Shown: positions 51,289 through 61,474 of the stretch, one piece after another
Position numbering within the stretch: the stretch's first letter is position 1
Layout of the letters: the number at the start of each line of letters is the position of its first letter
Assembly (NCBI GenBank): GCA_022072025.1
Contig: JAJVIP010000007.1
Coordinates: forward strand, 124,001 to 188,000
Source of the DNA: Elusimicrobiota bacterium
GTDB taxonomy: Bacteria > Elusimicrobiota > Elusimicrobia > F11
Length of the DNA: 64,000 nucleotides
Direction: 5' to 3'
Position numbers and translations under genes: made by a program
Notes under the pieces: generated by a model
What the model saw: only the letters and a program-made list of their open reading frames with translations
Told to the model about the DNA's origin: nothing
Database searches by the model: none

Positions 51289-54200
51289 TTTGCAACGCCC
51301 ACCTTATAGCGAGCCCGCGTTACGCTTCCTGAACTATCTTTTGCGGTGATTTGGAGGATATAACCCCCATTCGCTACTACCTTTCCAGCACCATTCTTGC
51401 CATCCCAATGGACCGTGTTTTGACCAATTTTGGCACCCTCGTTGCCAATGGAAATTTCCATTCGGCGCACCAGGTTTCCGAACAGGTCGTACAACACCAA
51501 GTCCACATCGCTATCCGCGCCCAACAGATAGCTTATGTCGGTCCCGCCTTCGGCTGGAGAAAACGGGTTGGGCATGTTGAACAAATTAGAAACACCTTTG
51601 GCGGGAAGAGCCAAGGCCGTAATGCGGAAGATGCCAAACTGCTCAATTGGAACACTGATGGTCCTGGCCCCTGGAGTATCGGATTTGGTGAGCGTGGTAA
51701 TACCACTGCCCCCCAAAATTTTCCAATACTGATCCTGGCTATAGACTTCCGCCTGATCAATAAAATTATTTCGTTGTGGTTCTGGTATCGCTTGGATAGA
51801 CCGTTCAAACCGCATGCGCCCAGGAGCCACCAAAACCGTGGGATGCCCTTGTGAATCAGCGGCTCTGATCTGAATGGGGCCGTAAACGATTTCTCGACCA
51901 TCCAATTCAAATTGCTCCGCGGGCAGCTTAACCATCTCAACGAAAGCGTCTGTTTTCAACGCGTAGGGAGGAATAGAGAACTTCAACAGACCCTCCGGCA
52001 AGAGCGTAACAGTACCCCCGAGAGTGTGATCCATCCCACTGATGAAATGATGAGTTTGACGAATGGCTTTTCCATCCATATCCAAGACATTCAGAGTGCA
52101 ATGGACCATCGCGTTACTGGGAATGGATCCCCAAAATCTCAATGTGTTACCGACCAGTCGAACCGATCCAGGCAGTTGTCTTGTTTGACCATCCACCGTC
52201 ACGGTACATTTCAACGCCGCATCAGTGACAGACGTACCGTCAACACTAGCGTTTGAAATTTTCGCGCTTACAACCGTGTTTTCTGGGCCCACAACAAAAG
52301 AAGCCGCGGGCGTCCAATCGACAAGGGCATTGGAAATGGGCACATTCACATTGTCAATGCGGAACGGCACTGTCACCTGAGTTTCATTGCCGGCCTTGTC
52401 TTGCGCGATCACGACAAAATTGTAGTCCCCGTCCAGATATTCTGCCGCCGATGTATCCAAGGTATAGGAGTAAATGTGATTGCTGGGATCAACGTTCCCT
52501 GGGAAAAAAGCCAAAGGAGAAGCATTAATAAACATCCGGACTCCGGTCAGGGGAAGATTTGAACTATCGAAAGCTCGGGCGATAAAATTCTTAACCAAGA
52601 AAATTATTTGGTTGTTGACGGGAATATCTATATTTACCACCGGTGGCGTGTTGTCAATAAATACGGTGGTGGTTAAAGTTGTGGGCCCCGCGGCATTCAT
52701 GGCGACAAATTCAATGTTGTGATTCCCATCTGCATACAACGTGCTATTTAAATTGATCTTATATTCATTGGTTCCCGCCACCTGTGTGGCGGGAATGAGG
52801 GCCCCTCCGTCAATGCGAAAACCGGCGTTTAACAAGGGACCATCGACCACCATACGCAAGGGGGTGATGGCACTGATGGCGTCATTGTTTTGGGGCGTTA
52901 AAATCGTAATAACTGGGGAAAGCACTGTTCCATTCTCAACAACCAAATGTCGTGTCACACTTCGACTGTTTCCAGATTTATCCCGAACAATCACGGCAAC
53001 CTCATGCGTCCCCTCGGTTACTCCGGTACTATCCCACAAGTAAGTTAAATTGTCTGATGTAACCGTTCCTGAAGGATGAGAGACGGCAACCACCTGACCA
53101 TCCAGCATTATCAAAATCTCATGAACGGAAAAGTTATCGGTTACACTCATTTCAATCGGAACTGCTCCTGACACCTGATCCCCCTCAATCAGATTGAGTT
53201 GAGTGATGCTGGGCAATGTGTTGTCAATCGTCACATTGACCGATTGCTGAACAGTCGCTCCGGTTCCATCCTGAAAAGTCAATGAAAGTGTGGCAGACCC
53301 TTGTGAAAACGCCGTTGTATTCAAATCATAAGTCCACACATTGTCACCGGAAGTGGTCATCACCAGCGGGGACCCTCCGTTGACATTTAACACAACGCCC
53401 GACACGGGCCCACTGTTATCGGTTATATAGGCTCGAACGGGAAAACCACCCCCCCCAATGAAACTGTTGGCAGCGGGGGTGATAAATTCAGCTTGGTCGG
53501 GGAGTGGTATATTGTTGCCTCCCAATAAAACAAATGAACTTTCAATGGTGCCCACGTTACCCACAGTGTCCTGTGTCTCAATAAGAATGAAATGAAGACC
53601 ATTGGACGTCACGGCGGGGAGGAATGTGTAAATATCTCCGGATTTCGTGAAGGACACTTGTGCCCCGTCGATATACATCTTGGGTGAATCAGGTGAGATT
53701 CCATTCGATTCTGTGATTGTAAATTGGACTTGATTTAATGAACCGACCACGGAAGCGCCATTGACAGGTGAAGCGACTTCCATTATGGGCTCTGACCTGT
53801 CAAAAACCAATGTTTGTGTCGTAACGCCTAAATTTCCCAAGGTATCAATGGCTTCCGCCGTCAAAACATGTGTTCCTTCCGAATAACTATCTGTGTTAAG
53901 TAAATAAGGGAATGAAGTGGCGAGCAATTGACCATCCAATAGCAATCGAAGTTGGACGACCCCTGATCCCATGGCATCGGTTGCTGTCACGTCCACTGAA
54001 ACCTGCGATTGAATGATCCCGTTAATGGCATTGGGAGACAAGGCCATCGTCACGGTCGGAGCCGTGTTATCGACGAACAGGTTTCGTGAAACTTTTCCGC
54101 TCACATTGTTGGCTCGGTCAAAACATTCCGAATTGAAGATGTGATGGCCATCAGCCAATAATAAAGTGTTGAAATTTTGAAACGTCCAATCAGACGTTCC

Positions 54201-57200
54201 ACTGATGCGGATATAAGGAAGGGGTTGCGAATTTCGAGGGTCCACCAAATTGGCCCCTTGGACACCGCTGCCATTGGTGTCGTCAACAACTGTTACCACG
54301 AATGAAATGTTTTCCTTCACCCAAGAATTTTCCAAAGGAGACTCTGAAACTGAATAGGCGCAGGTGGGAGGCGTATTATCAATGATGACGTTGATCGCAG
54401 AAGAAGCCTTGAGACCAGCGGCATCCTGAACGACCGCCACAAATGTGTGAAGCCCATTTGGATACACAGTGGTATCAATATCAGCGGTTTGAATTCCCAA
54501 AGTTGTCCCCATTGTCGCCACCACGGGCCCATTTTCAGTTTCGTCATGCCACTTGGCACTCGTTATCTCGGGAGAAGAAATAGGGAGAAGAATGACGGCA
54601 GACAAATAATTTTCCCCAACGTTGGCCATGTAAATCATGGCATCATTGTCAGCCCGTGTGAGGCTGGGTGAATAAGTGACAATAGAATTATTCACAGTGC
54701 GATATCCACGATAAGGGAGTGGCGGAGAAACAGTGGTGAGATTAACCGCGTAATTCAAAGAAAATATTTTTTCATCCGGAAACGTAATAGGAATCATACG
54801 ATCCTGAACAACTGGAAAAGGAACCCCTGGTGAACCAACGGTTATGTTAAGCCCCAAATATCCAGTTCCAGCTCGTTGATCGTCTATCAGAAGAACGGCT
54901 GAATCCATAACATCACATTTCCCTGGAGATGGGACATAGGTTGCCACAGCCCCAGTTATTGTCAGGACTCCGTGTTTAAAACCAATACCCGGCATCACCG
55001 TGTAAGTCAAAAGATCATTATCGATATCTCTTTCTGGCAATTGCATAACCAAGGGCATGCCGCAACTCGTAGAGAAGGTTTTGGTTGAAGTCATCGGATC
55101 ATTGTTATTGAGATCTCTGGACAACACCAATTCAAATTGAGTGATACCCGATACAACTGCCCCTTGTTGTGTTTGCACCTCCACCTCAGGCACATTTCCA
55201 TATTCGGATACCTGGTCAGGAACAGATTCTGTGGTTACCTGAAGCGATATGACCGCGATATTACTGTCACTAAAGCCATCATTGGCTTTATAGGTCAAGC
55301 CATCGGATCCAATATAACCTGCCTGGGGCGTGTAACGAATTTGACTTCCAATGACGATGGCTGCCCCGTGAGAAGGTCCATTCACAATGTCGATAGAAAA
55401 TGGGTCCCCATTCTCATCATAAACGATGGGATTGATTACCAATGACGAATCGACCGTGGTACGTTCAAATGAATTATTTGCAATGGGAGATGGATTCGCT
55501 CCTTCAATCAAGATCGTCACGTTTGCGACATTGCTATCCACAATTCCATCATTCACTTTGTAGGTGAAACTGTCGGCGCCGTTGTAACCGGCAGCGGGTG
55601 TGTAGGTAACCGAATTGCCACTCACCAAACCCAAGCTTCCATGTGAGGGACCCGAAACGATCACATAGGTCAGAGCGTCCCCATCTCCATCGGTCCCCAC
55701 CATCGTTACTGTTTTTGCTGTGTCCTCCGAGGTTGTCTCTGAAACATTGCTCGCCACTGGGACATCATTGACCGCATTCACTTGAATTGAAACGGTGGCT
55801 ACGTTACTGTCCACGGTTCCATCGTTCACTTTGTAGGTGAAGCTATCGCTTCCGTTGTAACCGGCAGCGGGTGTGTAGGTAACCGAATTGCCACTCACCA
55901 AACCCAAGCTTCCATGCGAGGGGTCCGAAACAATCGCATAGGTCAGGGCGTCCCCATCCCCATCAGTCCCCACCATCGTTACTGTTTTTGCTGTGTCCTC
56001 CGAGGTCGTCTCTGAAACATTGCTCGCCATCGGGGCATCATTGGCTGGGTTTACCGCAATTGAAACGGTGGCTACATTACTGTCCACGGTTCCATCATTC
56101 ACCTTGTAAGTGAAGCTATCGGCACCGTTGTAATTGGATGCGGGCGTGTAGGTGACCTGATTACCAGCAACAGCACTGAGCGTTCCGTGCGATGGAGTTA
56201 AAACGATTGAATAAGTGAGAGTGTCGCCATCGACGTCACTTCCGCTGAGCGTGAGGGTCTTCTGAGTATCTTCAGTTGTCGAGTCATTGACTTCATTGGC
56301 CGTTGGCGCATGATTATCATCTTCAACAAGTATTGAAACCATCGCGATGTTGCTGTTAACCGACCCATCATTCGCTTGATAACTGAATGTGTCCGTCCCA
56401 AGATATCCTGTGACAGGAGTATATACGACAGTGTTCCCCGTCACTGAACCCAAACTTCCGTGTGAGGGTCCAGTAACAATCGAATAGGTCAGAGGGTCTC
56501 CATCTCCATCTGATGCCACCATCGTTACCGCATAGGCCGTATCTAAAAATGTTCCTCCAGAAATATTGTTGGCAACGGGTGCTTCATTGACTGCATTTAC
56601 TTGAAGGGAAACGGTGGCCACATTACTGTCCACGGTTCCATCGTTCACTTTGTAGGTAAAGCTATCGCTTCCGTTGTAACCGGCAGCGGGTGTGTAGGTA
56701 CCTTGGTTTCCCGAAACAGCGCTGAGCGTTCCATGCGACGGAGTTAAAACGATTGAATAAGTAAGAGTGTCTCCATCACTATCACTCGCAATGAGCGTAA
56801 CTATTTTCGCTGTGTCCTCGGAGGTTGTCTCAGAAACATTGCTCGCCACCGGCGCATCATTGACTGGGTTTACCGTAATTGAAACGGTCGCCACATTACT
56901 ATCCACGGTTCCATCGTTCACTTTGTAGGTGAAACTGTCGCTTCCGTTGTAACCTGCAGCGGGCGTGTAGGTAACCGAATTGCCACTCACCAAACCCAAG
57001 CTTCCATGCGAGGGACCCGACACAATCACATAGGTCAGAGCGTCCCCATCTCCATCGGTCCCCACCATCGTTACTGTTTTTGCTGTGTCTTCTGAGGTCG
57101 TCTCGGAAACATTGGCGGCGGTCGGTGCATCATTCACTGCATTTACTTGAAGGGAAACGGTGGCCACATTGCTATCCACAGTTCCATCATTCACTTTGTA

Positions 57201-60200
57201 GGTAAAGCTATCGCTTCCGTTGTAACCGGCGGCAGGTGTGTAGGTCACTTGATTTCCAGAAACAGCACTGAGCGTTCCATGCGACGGAGTTAAAACGATT
57301 GAATAAGTAAGAGTGTCTCCATCACTATCACTCGCAATGAGCGTAACTATTTTCGCTGTGTCCTCGGAGGTTGTCTCAGAAACATTGCTCGCCACCGGCG
57401 CATCATTGACTGGGTTTACCGTAATTGAAACGGTCGCCACATTACTATCCACGGTTCCATCGTTCACTTTGTAGGTGAAACTGTCGCTTCCGTTGTAACC
57501 TGCAGCGGGCGTGTAGGTAACCGAATTGCCACTCACCAAACCCAAGCTTCCATGCGAGGGACCCGACACAATCACATAGGTCAGAGCGTCCCCATCTCCA
57601 TCGGTCCCCACCATCGTTACTGTTTTTGCTGTGTCTTCTGAGGTCGTCTCGGAAACATTGGCGGCGGTCGGTGCATCATTCACTGCATTTACTTGAAGGG
57701 AAACGGTGGCCACATTGCTATCCACAGTTCCATCATTCACTTTGTAGGTAAAGCTATCGCTTCCGTTGTAACCGGCGGCAGGTGTGTAGGTCACTTGATT
57801 TCCAGAAACAGCGCTGAGCGTTCCATGCGACGGAGTTAAAACGATTGAATAAGTAAGAGTGTCTCCATCACTATCACTCGCACTGAGCGTAACTATTTTC
57901 GCTGTGTCCTCGGAGGTTGTCTCAGAAACATTGCTCGCCATCGGCGCATCATTGACTGCATTTACTTGAATTGAAACGGTCGCCACATTGCTATCCACAG
58001 ATCCGTCGTTCACTTTGTAGGTGAAACTGTCGCTTCCGTTGTAACCGGCAGCAGGTGTGTAGGTCACTTGGTTTCCAGAAACAGCACTGAGCGTTCCATG
58101 CGACGGAGTTAAAACGATTGAATAAGTGAGAGTGTCACCATCACCATCACTCGCACTGAGCGTAACCATTTTTGCCGTATCCTCCGAGGTCGTCTCTGAA
58201 ACATTGCTCGCCACCGGCGCATCATTGACTGCATTTACTTGAATTGAAACGGTGGCTACGTTACTATCCACGGTTCCATCGTTCACTTTGTAAGTGAAGC
58301 TATCGCTTCCGTTGTAACCGGCAGCGGGTGTGTAGGTCACTTGGTTTCCCGAAACAGCGCTGAGCGTTCCATGCGACGGAGTTAAAACGATTGAATATGT
58401 AAGAGTGTCTCCATCACTATCACTCGCACTGAGCGTAACCATTTTCGCTGTGTCCTCCGAGGTTATCTCTGAAACATTGCTCGCCACTGGGGCATCATTG
58501 ACTGGATTTACTTGAAGGGAAACGGTCGCCACATTGCTATCCACTGTTCCGTCGTTCACTTTGTAGGTAAAGCTATCGCTTCCGTTGTAACCGGCAGCGG
58601 GTGTGTAGGTAACCGAATTGCCACTCACCAAACCCAAGGTCCCGTGCGAGGGGCCCGACACAATCGCATAGGTCAGGGCGTCCCCATCTCCATCGGTTCC
58701 CACCATCGTGACTGTTTTCGCTGTGTCCTCGGAGGTTGTCTCAGAAACATTGCTCGCCACCGGCGCATCATTGACTGCATTTACTTGAATTGAAACGGTC
58801 GCCTCATTGCTATCCACAGTTCCATCATTCACTTTGTAGGTAAAGCTATCGCTTCCGTTGTAACCGGCAGCGGGTGTGTAGGTCACTTGATTTCCAGAAA
58901 CAGCACTGAGCGTTCCATGTGAGGGAGTTAAAACGATTGAATAAGTAAGAGTGTCTCCATCACTATCACTCGCACTGAGCGTAACTATTTTCGCTACGTC
59001 CTCGGAGGTCGTCTCTGAAACATTGCTCGCCACCGGCGCATCATTGACTGCATTTACTTGAATTGAAACGGTGGCTACGTTACTATCCACGGTTCCATCG
59101 TTCACTTTGTAAGTGAAGCTATCGCTTCCGTTGTAACCGGCAGCGGGTGTGTAGGTCACTTGGTTTCCCGAAACAGCGCTGAGCGTTCCATGCGACGGAG
59201 TTAAAACGATTGAATATGTAAGAGTGTCTCCATCACTATCACTCGCACTGAGCGTAACCATTTTCGCTGTGTCCTCCGAGGTTATCTCTGAAACATTGCT
59301 CGCCACTGGGGCATCATTGACTGGATTTACTTGAAGGGAAACGGTCGCCACATTGCTATCCACTGTTCCGTCGTTCACTTTGTAGGTAAAGCTATCGCTT
59401 CCGTTGTAACCGGCAGCGGGTGTGTAGGTAACCGAATTGCCACTCACCAAACCCAAGGTCCCGTGCGAGGGGCCCGACACAATCGCATAGGTCAGGGCGT
59501 CCCCATCTCCATCGGTTCCCACCATCGTGACTGTTTTCGCTGTGTCCTCGGAGGTTGTCTCAGAAACATTGCTCGCCACCGGCGCATCATTGACTGCATT
59601 TACTTGAATTGAAACGGTCGCCTCATTGCTATCCACAGTTCCATCATTCACTTTGTAGGTAAAGCTATCGCTTCCGTTGTAACCGGCGGCAGGTGTGTAG
59701 GTCACTTGATTTCCAGAAACAGCACTGAGCGTTCCATGCGACGGAGTTAAAACGATTGAATAAGTAAGAGTGTCTCCATCACTATCACTCGCAATGAGCG
59801 TAACTATTTTCGCTGTGTCCTCGGAGGTTGTCTCAGAAACATTGCTCGCCATCGGCGCATCATTGACTGCATTTACTTGAATTGAAACGGTGGCTACATT
59901 ACTGTCCACGGTTCCATCATTCACCTTGTAAGTGAAGCTATCGGCACCGTTGTAATTGGATGCGGGTGTGTAGGTAACCGAATTGCCACTCACCAAACCC
60001 AAAGTCCCGTGCGAGGGACCCGACACAATCGCATAGGTCAGGGCGTCCCCATCCCCATCGGCCCCCACCATCGTGACTGTTTTCGCTGTGTCCTCGGAGG
60101 TTGTCTCAGAAACATTGCTCGCCACCGGCGCATCATTGACTGCATTTACTTGAATTGAAACGGTCGCCACATTACTATCCACGGTTCCGTCGTTCACTTT

Positions 60201-61301
60201 GTAGGTAAAGCTATCGCTTCCGTTGTAACCGGCAGCAGGTGTGTAGGTCACTTGATCTCCTGAAACAGAATCGAGTGTTCCATGTAAGGGGCCCGAAACT
60301 ATTACATAGGTCAGGGTGTCTCCATCTCCATCACTCCCCAACATCGTTACCGCTATTGCTGTGTTCTCGGAAGTCGTCTCTGAAATATTGTTGGCCACCG
60401 GAGCATCATTGGCCGCATTCACTTGAATTGAAACGGCCGCCACATTGCTATCAACCGTTCCATCGTTCACCTTGTAAGTAAAACTATCGCTTCCGTTGTA
60501 ATTGGTGCCGGGCGTGTAAGTCACTTGGTTTCCAGATACGGCGCTGAGTGTTCCATGCAACGGACCAGAAACGATTGAGTAGGTCAGGGTGTCGCCATCC
60601 CCATCGCTCCCGACCATCGTTACCGCTTTAGGGGTGTCCTCTAAGGTGATATCGGAAACATTGTTGGCGACTGGCGCATCGTTCACCCCATTCACTTGCA
60701 GTGAAACCGTCGCCAGGTTGCTGTCTTCTGTTCCATCATTGACTTTATAAGTGAAACTATCGGGGCCAACATAGCCAGAAGTTGGAGTGTAATTAATGGA
60801 TGCACCCACGGGTGCGTCAACTGTTCCATGTGAGGGACCATCAACGACGATGTATTGTAAGGTGTCGCCGTCCCCATCACTGGCCATTAGCAAGATTGAG
60901 GTTTGTGTATTCTCATCCACATTCGCGGAAACATCATTTGCTATGGGACCATTGTTGCCGCCTTGAACCATGATTAACATTGTTGCTTCATTGCTATCAG
61001 CAAATCCATCGTTGGCAATAAATGTAAATGAATCAGTTCCGGTAAAATTTAAATTGGGAGTATAAGTAACTGCATCGCCCAGAACTTGCTCCAAACTTCC
61101 ATTGGAGACTCCGGTTACAATTGAAAATGTCAGCGGGTCCCCATCTGGATCAGTCGCAATGAGAGGAATCGTGATAGGCGTATTAATTAATGTTGTTTCT
61201 GCATGACTGGCTGCGACGGGAGGTTGGTTTTCACACCGTCCCAATGAAGGGAAAAAAATGACTCCTATTAACAATACCCCTAATGAATATTTTTGATTCA
61301 T
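51285..61301 (-). CDS. Giant surface protein A (about 22 cadherin/Big_9-type repeats)
   Basis: About 3338 residues from the ATG 61301 (AGGA 5 nt upstream; signal peptide YSLGVLLIGVIFFPSLG); an ATG 33 nt further up is possible. From about residue 25 to 2030 come some 22 repeats of 91 residues, core DGDGDALTYAIVSGPSHGTL ... VTYTPAAGYNGSDSFTYKVN, with Asp-rich loops fit for Ca2+ as in tandem-95/Big_9 proteins. Then about 1300 residues are homologous to adhesin B: Ig-like domains, a beta domain and the C-terminal FlgD-Ig/T9SS-like unit (NMPNPFSPAEGG, VHWDGKNGAG). It would be an elongated cell-surface or released fibre for adhesion. First gene of the long adhesin unit; no clear promoter seen. Confidence 0.87.
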   Translation of the reverse strand: MNQKYSLGVLLIGVIFFPSLGRCENQPPVAASHAETTLINTPITIPLIATDPDGDPLTFSIVTGVSNGSLEQVLGDAVTYTPNLNFTGTDSFTFIANDGFADSNEATMLIMVQGGNNGPIANDVSANVDENTQTSILLMASDGDGDTLQYIVVDGPSHGTVDAPVGASINYTPTSGYVGPDSFTYKVNDGTEDSNLATVSLQVNGVNDAPVANNVSDITLEDTPKAVTMVGSDGDGDTLTYSIVSGPLHGTLSAVSGNQVTYTPGTNYNGSDSFTYKVNDGTVDSNVAAVSIQVNAANDAPVANNISETTSENTAIAVTMLGSDGDGDTLTYVIVSGPLHGTLDSVSGDQVTYTPAAGYNGSDSFTYKVNDGTVDSNVATVSIQVNAVNDAPVASNVSETTSEDTAKTVTMVGADGDGDALTYAIVSGPSHGTLGLVSGNSVTYTPASNYNGADSFTYKVNDGTVDSNVATVSIQVNAVNDAPMASNVSETTSEDTAKIVTLIASDSDGDTLTYSIVLTPSHGTLSAVSGNQVTYTPAAGYNGSDSFTYKVNDGTVDSNEATVSIQVNAVNDAPVASNVSETTSEDTAKTVTMVGTDGDGDALTYAIVSGPSHGTLGLVSGNSVTYTPAAGYNGSDSFTYKVNDGTVDSNVATVSLQVNPVNDAPVASNVSEITSEDTAKMVTLSASDSDGDTLTYSIVLTPSHGTLSAVSGNQVTYTPAAGYNGSDSFTYKVNDGTVDSNVATVSIQVNAVNDAPVASNVSETTSEDVAKIVTLSASDSDGDTLTYSIVLTPSHGTLSAVSGNQVTYTPAAGYNGSDSFTYKVNDGTVDSNEATVSIQVNAVNDAPVASNVSETTSEDTAKTVTMVGTDGDGDALTYAIVSGPSHGTLGLVSGNSVTYTPAAGYNGSDSFTYKVNDGTVDSNVATVSLQVNPVNDAPVASNVSEITSEDTAKMVTLSASDSDGDTLTYSIVLTPSHGTLSAVSGNQVTYTPAAGYNGSDSFTYKVNDGTVDSNVATVSIQVNAVNDAPVASNVSETTSEDTAKMVTLSASDGDGDTLTYSIVLTPSHGTLSAVSGNQVTYTPAAGYNGSDSFTYKVNDGSVDSNVATVSIQVNAVNDAPMASNVSETTSEDTAKIVTLSASDSDGDTLTYSIVLTPSHGTLSAVSGNQVTYTPAAGYNGSDSFTYKVNDGTVDSNVATVSLQVNAVNDAPTAANVSETTSEDTAKTVTMVGTDGDGDALTYVIVSGPSHGSLGLVSGNSVTYTPAAGYNGSDSFTYKVNDGTVDSNVATVSITVNPVNDAPVASNVSETTSEDTAKIVTLIASDSDGDTLTYSIVLTPSHGTLSAVSGNQVTYTPAAGYNGSDSFTYKVNDGTVDSNVATVSLQVNAVNDAPTAANVSETTSEDTAKTVTMVGTDGDGDALTYVIVSGPSHGSLGLVSGNSVTYTPAAGYNGSDSFTYKVNDGTVDSNVATVSITVNPVNDAPVASNVSETTSEDTAKIVTLIASDSDGDTLTYSIVLTPSHGTLSAVSGNQGTYTPAAGYNGSDSFTYKVNDGTVDSNVATVSLQVNAVNEAPVANNISGGTFLDTAYAVTMVASDGDGDPLTYSIVTGPSHGSLGSVTGNTVVYTPVTGYLGTDTFSYQANDGSVNSNIAMVSILVEDDNHAPTANEVNDSTTEDTQKTLTLSGSDVDGDTLTYSIVLTPSHGTLSAVAGNQVTYTPASNYNGADSFTYKVNDGTVDSNVATVSIAVNPANDAPMASNVSETTSEDTAKTVTMVGTDGDGDALTYAIVSDPSHGSLGLVSGNSVTYTPAAGYNGSDSFTYKVNDGTVDSNVATVSIQVNAVNDVPVASNVSETTSEDTAKTVTMVGTDGDGDALTYVIVSGPSHGSLGLVSGNSVTYTPAAGYNGADSFTYKVNDGIVDSNVANVTILIEGANPSPIANNSFERTTVDSSLVINPIVYDENGDPFSIDIVNGPSHGAAIVIGSQIRYTPQAGYIGSDGLTYKANDGFSDSNIAVISLQVTTESVPDQVSEYGNVPEVEVQTQQGAVVSGITQFELVLSRDLNNNDPMTSTKTFSTSCGMPLVMQLPERDIDNDLLTYTVMPGIGFKHGVLTITGAVATYVPSPGKCDVMDSAVLLIDDQRAGTGYLGLNITVGSPGVPFPVVQDRMIPITFPDEKIFSLNYAVNLTTVSPPLPYRGYRTVNNSIVTYSPSLTRADNDAMIYMANVGENYLSAVILLPISSPEITSAKWHDETENGPVVATMGTTLGIQTADIDTTVYPNGLHTFVAVVQDAAGLKASSAINVIIDNTPPTCAYSVSESPLENSWVKENISFVVTVVDDTNGSGVQGANLVDPRNSQPLPYIRISGTSDWTFQNFNTLLLADGHHIFNSECFDRANNVSGKVSRNLFVDNTAPTVTMALSPNAINGIIQSQVSVDVTATDAMGSGVVQLRLLLDGQLLATSFPYLLNTDSYSEGTHVLTAEAIDTLGNLGVTTQTLVFDRSEPIMEVASPVNGASVVGSLNQVQFTITESNGISPDSPKMYIDGAQVSFTKSGDIYTFLPAVTSNGLHFILIETQDTVGNVGTIESSFVLLGGNNIPLPDQAEFITPAANSFIGGGGFPVRAYITDNSGPVSGVVLNVNGGSPLVMTTSGDNVWTYDLNTTAFSQGSATLSLTFQDGTGATVQQSVNVTIDNTLPSITQLNLIEGDQVSGAVPIEMSVTDNFSVHEILIMLDGQVVAVSHPSGTVTSDNLTYLWDSTGVTEGTHEVAVIVRDKSGNSRSVTRHLVVENGTVLSPVITILTPQNNDAISAITPLRMVVDGPLLNAGFRIDGGALIPATQVAGTNEYKINLNSTLYADGNHNIEFVAMNAAGPTTLTTTVFIDNTPPVVNIDIPVNNQIIFLVKNFIARAFDSSNLPLTGVRMFINASPLAFFPGNVDPSNHIYSYTLDTSAAEYLDGDYNFVVIAQDKAGNETQVTVPFRIDNVNVPISNALVDWTPAASFVVGPENTVVSAKISNASVDGTSVTDAALKCTVTVDGQTRQLPGSVRLVGNTLRFWGSIPSNAMVHCTLNVLDMDGKAIRQTHHFISGMDHTLGGTVTLLPEGLLKFSIPPYALKTDAFVEMVKLPAEQFELDGREIVYGPIQIRAADSQGHPTVLVAPGRMRFERSIQAIPEPQRNNFIDQAEVYSQDQYWKILGGSGITTLTKSDTPGARTISVPIEQFGIFRITALALPAKGVSNLFNMPNPFSPAEGGTDISYLLGADSDVDLVLYDLFGNLVRRMEISIGNEGAKIGQNTVHWDGKNGAGKVVANGGYILQITAKDSSGSVTRARYKVGVAK
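55240..61210 (-). repeat. Tandem array of 273-bp coding repeats
   Basis: About 22 in-frame units of 273 bp inside adhesin A. Two higher-order duplications are visible: about 680 bp at 58186-58867 recurs unchanged at 59005-59686 (period 819 = 3 units), and a block around 57001-57146 recurs at +546 (2 units). Outer units (first two, and the 18th, 19th and 22nd) have diverged most. Confidence 0.9.
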
Positions 61302-61461
61302 AATATTCCTAAATTTTTCCCTTTTCCTTTTCATTCATATGTATCCAGTGTAAAGGCTTCTTTTAGTTTAGTCTCTATGCGACACTTTTTCCCTCAAAAA
61401 AATCTAATTTCTCAGAGGGCAGAATAAGGGTTTGCAACAACGATGCCGTAACTAAAAATGG

Positions 61462-61467
61462 CATACT
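61462..61467 (+). promoter_or_regulatory. -10-like element of the PQ-loop gene
   Basis: CATACT with 7 nt (TTTCGAT) to the ATG at 61475, the same spacing as TATACT at 19506. No good -35. No Shine-Dalgarno. Confidence 0.4.
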
Positions 61468-61474
61468 TTTCGAT

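Noticed and set aside
58512-59612. Two identical 93-codon plus-strand open frames (58512-58793 and 59331-59612)
   Set aside because: They lie antisense within adhesin A and are identical only because the underlying repeat is duplicated; their period equals three 273-bp units.
55240-61210. CRISPR array, because of regular repeats
   Set aside because: The units are 273 bp, in frame, and encode one protein without unique spacers.
41833-61301. Claiming a complete type IX secretion system
   Set aside because: Only PorV-like barrels and FlgD-Ig/T9SS-like C-termini are present; SprA, PorK, PorL, PorM, PorN and PorU are not seen in the window.
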